Shown here piece after piece: positions 13,725 to 20,075 of a stretch of DNA of 20,075 nt. The position numbers and the translations under genes were made by a program. The DNA is taken from positions 1 to 20,075 of the forward strand of contig JAIROF010000018.1 in the NCBI GenBank assembly GCA_031257655.1, written 5' to 3'. The DNA comes from Prevotellaceae bacterium. GTDB taxonomy: Bacteria > Bacteroidota > Bacteroidia > Bacteroidales > UBA932. Position 1 is the stretch's first letter. Every line of letters begins with the position of its first letter. The notes beneath the pieces are model-generated. The model did no database searches, was not told the origin of the DNA, and worked only from the letters and a program-made list of their open reading frames with translations.

Positions 13725-13755
13725 GTTGCATCCACACATTTTTTTACTATCTTTA
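13725..13755 (+). promoter_or_regulatory. nfeD-qmcA promoter
   Basis: GTTG (13725-13728), 19 bases, then TATCTTTA (13748-13755), each one base off the TTTG/TAnnTTTG consensus. The leader to ATG 13788 is about 25 bases. Confidence 0.6.
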
Positions 13756-13787
13756 CGGCCTAATATTTATCAAAAAATCAAAAAGCA

Positions 13788-14225
13788 ATGGACATAGGAA
13801 CTTGGCAGCTCTGGATACTTGCGGCGGTAGTTTTCGCCATGCTCGAAATGTTTACCCCCTCTTTCTTCATGGCGTGCATCGCCATAGGCTGCACCGCAGG
13901 CGGGCTATCGGCGCTGCTGGGCGGCGGCAGCGTGGCGCAGCTGCTGTTTTTTTCGCTGGCCACGCTGGTGGCTTTCGTTGGCGTGCGCCCGCTGGCGCTA
14001 CGCTACCTCTACAAAAAATCGAAAACCGTGCGCACCAACGTCGATAGCCTGGCCGGACGCAAGGCCCGCGTGAGCGAGCGCATAGACCCCGCCACCGGCC
14101 AGGGGCGCGTGGTGGTGGACGGCGACGACTGGAAAGCCGTCGCAGAAAACAACAACGCCATTGAGCAGGGTGAGCAGGTGGAAATTGTCAGGGTAGACAG
14201 CGTTGTCCTGATCGTAAAGCGCTGA
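13788..14225 (+). CDS. nfeD: NfeD-family membrane protein (short form)
   Basis: The product is 145 residues: about three membrane segments in the first 75 residues (LWILAAVVFAMLEMFTPSFF, the Gly-rich IAIGCTAGGLSALLGGG, LLFFSLATLVAFVGV), then a soluble C-terminal OB-fold-like domain (LAGRKARVSERIDPATGQGRVVVDGDDW...VEIVRVDSVVLIVKR). This is the NfeD1b type, without the N-terminal ClpP-like protease of long NfeD proteins. Such proteins work with stomatin/SPFH partners encoded next to them, here the gene 115 bases downstream, in membrane microdomains or envelope quality control. A promoter lies at 13725-13755. A hairpin between the two genes may set their ratio. Confidence 0.9.
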   Translation: MDIGTWQLWILAAVVFAMLEMFTPSFFMACIAIGCTAGGLSALLGGGSVAQLLFFSLATLVAFVGVRPLALRYLYKKSKTVRTNVDSLAGRKARVSERIDPATGQGRVVVDGDDWKAVAENNNAIEQGEQVEIVRVDSVVLIVKR

Positions 14226-14259
14226 GCCGTATGCCGGACAAAGCCGGACGGAGTACCCC

Positions 14260-14285
14260 CTCGCCATGCGGAAGCGCACGGCGAG
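14260..14285 (+). other. Intercistronic hairpin between nfeD and qmcA
   Basis: CTCGCC-A-TGCG-GAAG-CGCA-C-GGCGAG forms a 10-bp stem with one A-C mismatch and a 4-base loop. A T-run follows only after 9 bases (14294 on), so it is more likely an RNA processing, stability or partial attenuation element than a full terminator. Confidence 0.5.
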
Positions 14286-14340
14286 CTAACGTTGAATTTT
14301 TTATTGATTTTAGTTGTTTAATTTTTAAAATGAAAAAATT

Positions 14341-15321
14341 ATGACCGGTGGAACTGTTATTTTAATTGGCCTTGCCATCTTTGCGGTGCTGTTCGTGCTT
14401 TCGGGCATCAAAATTGTGCAGCAATCCGAAACTATCGTTGTAGAGCGGCTCGGTCGCTACGACCGCACGCTTACGTCCGGTATCAACATCCTGATACCGA
14501 TTTTTGACAAGCCCCGCGAAATTACGTGGCGATACGTCGTAACGGGCTACAGGGGCGAAGCCATAGTAACGTTTCGCAAGCGCCCGCGCATAGACCTGCG
14601 CGAAACGGTGTACGACTTCCCGAAGCAAAACGTTATCACGCGCGACAACGTGAGCACCGAAATCAACGCGCTGCTCTACTTCCAAATCACCGACCCCGTA
14701 AAGGCGCTGTACGAAATAGAAAACCTCCCCATGGCCATCGAAAAGCTGACGCAAACTACGCTGCGTAACGTGATTGGCGAGCTCGACCTGGACGAAACGC
14801 TCACCTCGCGCGACACCATCAACAGCAAGCTGCGCCTCATCCTGGACGACGCCACCAACAAGTGGGGCGTAAAGGTAAACCGCGTGGAGCTGCAGGACAT
14901 TAACCCGCCAAAGGATATTCGCGACGCCATGGAAAAGCAAATGCGCGCAGAGCGCGACCGTCGCGCAAAAATCCTCGAAGCCGAAGGGCTAAAGCAGTCG
15001 CAAATCCTCGAAGCCGAAGGATACAAAATATCCGAAATAAACCGCGCCGAAGGCAACAAGTCGGCGCAGATACTCAACGCTGAAGGAGAGGCCGCAGCGT
15101 GCGTAAAGGTCGCAGAAGCCGAAGCAGAGGCCATCCGGAAAGTGTCGGAGGCCGTTGCCGCAAAAAACGGAAACCCTATGAGCTACCTCATCGCCATGCG
15201 ATACCTCGAAACGCTAAAGGAAATGACCTCCGGAGAGGATAACAAAACCGTATACCTGCCCTACGAAGCCACGGGTATCCTTAGCTCCATCGGCGGAATA
15301 AAGGACATACTCAAGAATTAG
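14341..15321 (+). CDS. qmcA: SPFH/stomatin-like protein, QmcA family
   Basis: The product is 326 residues. One N-terminal membrane helix (about 5-24, VILIGLAIFAVLFVLSGI) is followed by an SPFH/band 7 domain (about 25-190; VVERLGRYDRTLTSGINILIP, YDFPKQNVITRDNVSTEINA). Next is an Ala/Glu-rich coiled coil (about 195-275) with near-repeats ILEAEGLKQSQ, ILEAEGYKISE, INRAEGNKSAQ and ILNAEGEA. The C-terminal tail has AMRYLETLKEM, as in QmcA/stomatin relatives. These proteins oligomerise at the membrane and scaffold proteases and partners such as NfeD. ATG 14341 overlaps the stop of a four-codon upstream ORF (ATGAAAAAATTATGA, from 14330), which could couple or tune initiation. It is read from the same strand as nfeD and is probably co-transcribed with it. 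Confidence 0.93.
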   Translation: MTGGTVILIGLAIFAVLFVLSGIKIVQQSETIVVERLGRYDRTLTSGINILIPIFDKPREITWRYVVTGYRGEAIVTFRKRPRIDLRETVYDFPKQNVITRDNVSTEINALLYFQITDPVKALYEIENLPMAIEKLTQTTLRNVIGELDLDETLTSRDTINSKLRLILDDATNKWGVKVNRVELQDINPPKDIRDAMEKQMRAERDRRAKILEAEGLKQSQILEAEGYKISEINRAEGNKSAQILNAEGEAAACVKVAEAEAEAIRKVSEAVAAKNGNPMSYLIAMRYLETLKEMTSGEDNKTVYLPYEATGILSSIGGIKDILKN

Positions 15322-15347
15322 GAATTAAGAATTAAGAATTAGGAATT
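15316..15347. repeat. GAATTA-rich short tandem repeat
   Basis: Four imperfect units of (A/G)GAATTA overlap the stop codon of qmcA and continue past it. It looks like slippage-type sequence. No terminator is found directly after it. Confidence 0.75.
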
Positions 15348-15808
15348 ACTCGCCCATTAAGCAAAGCCAAAATGCGAAATTCAAATAGCTGAAAATAAGC
15401 AGATTGCATTTTTGTTTAATGAAAGCATACGGAGCATCCGGGCGGAGAGCAGGCATCCCCGCTCGGCGTAGCGTCTACGCTACGTTGGGTTAAAAGCAAG
15501 GCGCCAGCCTTGCAAATACGATACGACGCACCCCCGCGTTCTCTCCGCAGGCAGTCCCGCATGGGACGGCACTTGATTAACCGTATGCTTTAGCATACGG
15601 ATACGGCGTACTCGCTTTCCTCTCCCTCTCCCTCTCCCTCTCCCCAAAAAACGCCTCCGGCCTTTTCAAGTGCAGCCCCTGCGGGACGGTGCACACAACA
15701 ATAGCAAAGAAAATTTGTGTGAATCGTGGATAAAATCGCTGATTTTTATTGATTTATAAAATACAGATGATAATCAACGAATTAAATAAATCGCGAAGGT
15801 TGAACACC
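15322..15808. repeat. Repeat-filled spacer after qmcA
   Basis: No gene is seen. The spacer carries module B copy 2 (15457-15566, about 110 bases matching 3825-3936), the 20-base palindrome CCGTATGCTTTAGCATACGG (about 15581-15600), and four to five tandem CTCTCC hexamers (about 15620-15645). An AT-rich end leads to the convergent small gene at 15809. Confidence 0.75.
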
Positions 15809-16015
15809 TTATTCGGGAGAGGTTTTTTCGGCAAGCTCATAGTCGGCAGGGAAAATGGGATTTTCTATGCGACCGCGCCGGAAGTATTCCATTTTTTCCT
15901 CGTACGTCATGTCGAATGTTTCGAGGCTTATCCGGTCTTTGTTCGCCCGTATCAGCTCCATGATGCCGGGAATAACTACCGGCTTGGGCAAAGGGGGAGT
16001 GTTACTCGGTTTCAT
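15809..16015 (-). CDS. Small protein of unknown family downstream of and overlapping the PIN gene
   Basis: The product is 68 residues with a Pro-rich start (MKPSNTPPLPKPVVIPG), a middle that is probably helical (IMELIRANKDRISLETFDMTYEEKMEYFRRG) and an acidic end. I do not recognise the family and see no helix-turn-helix. Its start codon lies inside the last codons of the PIN gene (14-base overlap), so the two are translationally coupled. That layout is common in toxin-antitoxin pairs, where the small partner neutralises the PIN nuclease, but this role is inferred from position only. Composition is more AT-rich than the sdh genes. Confidence 0.65.
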   Translation of the reverse strand: MKPSNTPPLPKPVVIPGIMELIRANKDRISLETFDMTYEEKMEYFRRGRIENPIFPADYELAEKTSPE

Positions 16016-16466
16016 AATTCACTACTTCTTTAGGGGTTCTTATTTCGAGAGTATGATACCCGTGCTGCAAATTTATGCCGTTGTAGCCTTTTATCCGGGT
16101 AAGGTTAACGATGTGCTTAAAATTCCAGCTTACTAAAATGTCAGCCCGATAAAGGGTGGCAATGGCTATATGCTGACAATCAGCAAGGCTTGTTTTACCC
16201 ACAACCCCTGCTGCAACATATTTATTCGCTAAAAGTTCTGCTTCGGGCATCATTTTTACGTATTCCGTATAAGCGGGTGAGAAAGTCTTTAATAGCGCTC
16301 TGACGTGTTCCGGCGCTTTTTCCAACTCCTTGTTGAGCTGGTCGGACAAGAGGATTTGCCATTCTCCGTTGTATAAACTCTCAAAGAAAGGAATGGTGTC
16401 TTTAGCAAATTCCTCATCAAAATACCCGCTTATTACAGACGTATCAATATATATCCGCTGTTTCAT
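16002..16466 (-). CDS. PIN-domain protein (VapC-like ribonuclease candidate)
   Basis: The product is 154 residues, in the PIN range. The first acidic residue is in YIDTSVISGYFDEE (Asp8), a second acidic position is in LSDQLNKELEKAP (Glu near 47-49), and the later acidic cluster is in SLADCQHIAIATLYRADILVSWNFKHIVN, whose VSWNFKHIV ending is typical of one PIN subgroup. PIN proteins are Mg-dependent RNases, often toxins. No antitoxin gene precedes it; instead a 68-residue gene overlaps its 3' end. A degenerate module A copy lies 10-41 bases upstream of its start, where a promoter would be expected, and I see no TAnnTTTG box there. AAGGG sits 2-6 bases before the ATG. Confidence 0.85.
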   Translation of the reverse strand: MKQRIYIDTSVISGYFDEEFAKDTIPFFESLYNGEWQILLSDQLNKELEKAPEHVRALLKTFSPAYTEYVKMMPEAELLANKYVAAGVVGKTSLADCQHIAIATLYRADILVSWNFKHIVNLTRIKGYNGINLQHGYHTLEIRTPKEVVNYETE

Positions 16467-16475
16467 TACCCTTAT

Positions 16476-16507
16476 TTTTTGGATAGCGCCTCAAAAAAAG
16501 AGCTGCC
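16476..16507 (+). repeat. Dispersed module A, copy 7 (degenerate)
   Basis: TTTTTGGATAGCGCCTC, A-tract, GAGCTGCC is recognisably module A with about six changes. Unlike most copies it points toward no visible + strand gene; it lies between the PIN gene start and the end of sdhA. Three loose GCTCT-centred units follow at about 16518-16562. Confidence 0.7.
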
Positions 16508-16575
16508 AAGCTTTCCGGATGCTCTACCTTCCGAGAATGCTCTGCTATTCGGGTGCTCTATGGGGGAGAAGAGGG

Positions 16576-18522
<1,947 letters not shown>

Positions 18523-18560
18523 ATCTTTTAAAATTCAAAAATTCAACTATCGACAAATTC

Positions 18561-19226
18561 TTAGCTGAGGAAGTAAAACCGGATGCAAAAGTAAAGCGGA
18601 ATGACCGTAAAGCCAACGGCTACGATTGTTGCGAAGAGGCGCGCGGCGACTTGCAGGCGCGGAATCCACCGCTGGTTGCTGACGCCTACGGTTTGCAGGG
18701 CGCTCCAGAAGCCGTGGCACAGGTGAAACCACAGCGCCCAAAACCACACGATGTACACCGCAGCCCACGCGGGGTTGGAGAGCGTTGCTTTGACCTCCAG
18801 ATACGGATTTTCGGTCGCCACGCCACCGATAAAGTGTTGCAGCTGCATTTTAGCCCAAAAGTGGCTCAGGTGAATGGCCAAAAACCCCAGCACGACAAGC
18901 CCCAGCACAAACATGTTGCGCGAAGCCCAGCTCGAGGCCTTGGTGTTGGCGCTCACGGCGTACTTCACGGGGCGAGCCCGGCGGTTGCTCAGCGTGAGGT
19001 AGAGCGCATAGATGATGTGGATAGCAAAGCCCAGCGCAAGGATTGGCACCATTACCTGAATAAAGATGTTGGTATCCATAAAGTGGCATGCCGTGTTGTA
19101 CGCGCTTTCCGACGCCACCGCGGCAAGGTTGATGCTCAAGTGCAGGAGCAGAAATACCATAAGGAACAATCCGCTAAGGCTCATGATGAGCTTTTTGCCA
19201 ATCGAGGATGAAAAAATATTTGCCAT
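18561..19226 (-). CDS. sdhC: Succinate dehydrogenase cytochrome b558 subunit
   Basis: The product is 221 residues with five membrane helices (about 12-35, 55-78, 104-125, 152-175, 193-217), the build of the single-subunit b558 SdhC of Bacteroidota and Bacillota. Histidines at helix positions that can bind two hemes are present: His29 (LLLHLSIN), His70 (FAIHIIYAL), His119/122 (FLAIHLSHF) and His168/171 (WFHLCHGFW). It anchors SdhAB and passes electrons to or from menaquinone. It is first in the operon, with a near-perfect promoter at 19294-19325 and a leader of about 60 bases. Confidence 0.95.
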   Translation of the reverse strand: MANIFSSSIGKKLIMSLSGLFLMVFLLLHLSINLAAVASESAYNTACHFMDTNIFIQVMVPILALGFAIHIIYALYLTLSNRRARPVKYAVSANTKASSWASRNMFVLGLVVLGFLAIHLSHFWAKMQLQHFIGGVATENPYLEVKATLSNPAWAAVYIVWFWALWFHLCHGFWSALQTVGVSNQRWIPRLQVAARLFATIVAVGFTVIPLYFCIRFYFLS

Positions 19227-19293
19227 AAAGCTAAAGGTTGAAAAAAGAGTAATTTACAACTAAAACGTGCTTGGTTTCCGTATTAAGAGGCCA

Positions 19294-19325
19294 CAAAGGT
19301 ACAACATTTTGCAGGAGTTACCAAA
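19294..19325 (-). promoter_or_regulatory. sdhCA promoter
   Basis: The minus strand reads TTTG (19325-19322), 20 bases, then TACCTTTG (19301-19294), a complete match to the Bacteroidota consensus. ATG 19226 lies 68 bases downstream of the -7 box. Confidence 0.85.
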
Positions 19326-19692
19326 GGTGAGGGCGATTTTGTGCGTAATTTTTCATTTTCAGGCTACTACAAGGAATTGCATGCTCCGCACGGTCGAAAG
19401 CGGCGATTGGTGTTTTTTAGCGCGCAGATGAGGCAGATTTTTATGATTTGCACAGATTTTAATGGGGGCACCCATGTGTCTGATCTCGGATTTTTGTGAT
19501 TTGAATGATTACTATGCTTGATGGCGCATGGCGCCGGTGCATAGCGCTGTAGAGAGGCACGGCGTGCGTCTCAGCAACGAAAGGGCGCTGAGGCGCGATG
19601 CACAGCGAGACGCACGCCGTGCGTCTCTACAGCGCCATGTCGCCGCCCGGTCGGCGTTGAGACGCTCTTTCTGCGCAACATGAGCTACTAAC

Positions 19693-19874
19693 GGTAATGC
19701 CATAAATTGTACGATACGGTAAGTATTGTGCTGATTATAAATCATCTACATTGATGAGGTTAATGAGGTTAATGAGGTTGTTATTTTTACTTTATCTCCC
19801 TGCTACTGAGGTTGTTTTGTTATTAAAATTAGGTGTGAATTAGGTTTTTCGCTCCCACAATTTATGACACTACC
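19693..19874 (-). mobile_element. MITE-like element, 182 bp (copy 2, inverted relative to copy 1)
   Basis: The left end GGTAATGCCATAAATTGT and the right end ACAATTTATGACACTACC are inverted repeats. The interior matches 3988-4161 when reverse-complemented (blocks such as CAACCTCAGTAGCAGGGAGA and GATTTATAATCAGCA), with three AACCTCATY units instead of two. The CTCTTTCTGCGCAACATGAG flank is on the same side and strand as in copy 1, so only the element is flipped. Confidence 0.75.
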
Positions 19875-19938
19875 AAATACGGCTACGACATTTTTACCGT
19901 GCTCACTAAGCGCGAAGCGGAGCTCGGCGCAGCCAACC

Positions 19939-19968
19939 TTTTCATAGCACCGCAAAAAAGAATTAGCC
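19939..19968 (+). repeat. Dispersed module A, copy 8
   Basis: TTTTCATAGCACCGC, A-tract, GAATTAGCC, oriented toward the gene that starts at 20058 and ending 45 bases before its -7 box. Confidence 0.85.
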
Positions 19969-20013
19969 GTGAAAATTGTGAGAAAAAAAAAAGTTTCTTA
20001 TCAGAAAAATTCA

Positions 20014-20021
20014 TACCTTTG
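20014..20021 (+). promoter_or_regulatory. -7 box of the gene at the right edge
   Basis: TACCTTTG matches TAnnTTTG exactly. A TTTC at 19994-19997 is only 16 bases upstream, so the -33 box is uncertain. The leader to ATG 20058 is about 30 bases. Confidence 0.6.
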
Positions 20022-20057
20022 CATTTTATATCTTGATACGCGCTGACAAAAAGCAAA

Positions 20058-20075
20058 ATGAACACACAAAAAATA
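20058..20075 (+). CDS. Start of a gene cut by the window edge
   Basis: ATG 20058 opens a frame of six codons (MNTQKI) before the window ends. It is preceded by an A-rich context (CAAAAAGCAAA), a perfect -7 box and a module A copy, the same upstream layout as other genes here. Nothing can be said of its product. Confidence 0.5.

Larger units (their letters stand above)
19326..20013. repeat. Repeat-filled spacer upstream of the last gene
   Basis: Apart from the MITE-like copy at 19693-19874, this stretch contains palindromes built on GAGACGCAC/GTGCGTCTC (about 19550-19575 and 19601-19630), matching 13465-13575, the flank CTCTTTCTGCGCAACATGAG (about 19670-19689, as at 3938-3957), and GCGAAGCGGAGCTCGGCGCA (from 19912), identical to 11184 on. 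No gene is seen. Confidence 0.7.

Overview
The window looks like a chromosomal segment of a Bacteroidota bacterium, probably of the order Bacteroidales. Several genes are preceded by the phylum's sigma-type promoter (TTTG, 19-20 bases, TAnnTTTG; for example TACCTTTG before sdhC and TATCTTTG before higBA). Shine-Dalgarno sequences are mostly absent. The gene content also fits: a BspA-type LRR surface protein with MBG and Listeria-Bacteroides repeats, a b558-type SdhC, ATP-dependent PckA, and an NfeD/QmcA pair. I cannot name a species.

Layout from left to right. (1) Bases 1-2927 (-) hold the first 975 codons of a secreted repeat protein whose C-terminus lies outside the window. (2) 2928-4247 is gene-poor and carries small repeats, a 174-bp MITE-like element and a terminator. 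(3) 4248-5528 (-) is a sorbose-1-phosphate-reductase-like dehydrogenase with a strong promoter. (4) 5818-6453 (-) is a HigBA toxin-antitoxin operon with a palindromic operator candidate. (5) 6831-8081 (-) is a membrane-anchored metallophosphoesterase. (6) 8082-9560 holds a MITE-like element with long terminal inverted repeats, a candidate structured RNA (a 6S-like rod), two divergent microprotein genes around a perfect palindrome, and the very long serC terminator. (7) serC (-, 9561-10634) and pckA (+, 11669-13261) are separated by an island of nested inverted repeats. (8) nfeD and qmcA (+, 13788-15321) form a membrane-quality or microdomain pair. (9) 15809-16466 (-) is a PIN-domain gene overlapping a small unknown gene. 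(10) sdhC-sdhA (-, 16576-19226) is an operon with no sdhB where one is expected. (11) The right edge has a second, oppositely oriented copy of the MITE-like element and the start of a further gene at 20058.

Metabolically, pckA (gluconeogenesis or PEP carboxylation), sdhCA (fumarate/succinate with menaquinone) and serC (serine, using a C4/C3 backbone) suit an anaerobic or microaerophilic fermenter with a PEP-oxaloacetate-fumarate branch. The genes are otherwise separate housekeeping units.

The most unusual material is intergenic. A small set of dispersed modules is reshuffled between genes. One 31-bp module (TTTTCATAGCACCTC, A-tract, GAATTAGCC) occurs eight times; four copies lie 5 to about 22 bases upstream of a promoter's -33 region and in the same orientation as the gene. 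The candidate 6S-like RNA at 8769-8892 and its promoter with two stacked palindromes are the best leads for something undescribed.
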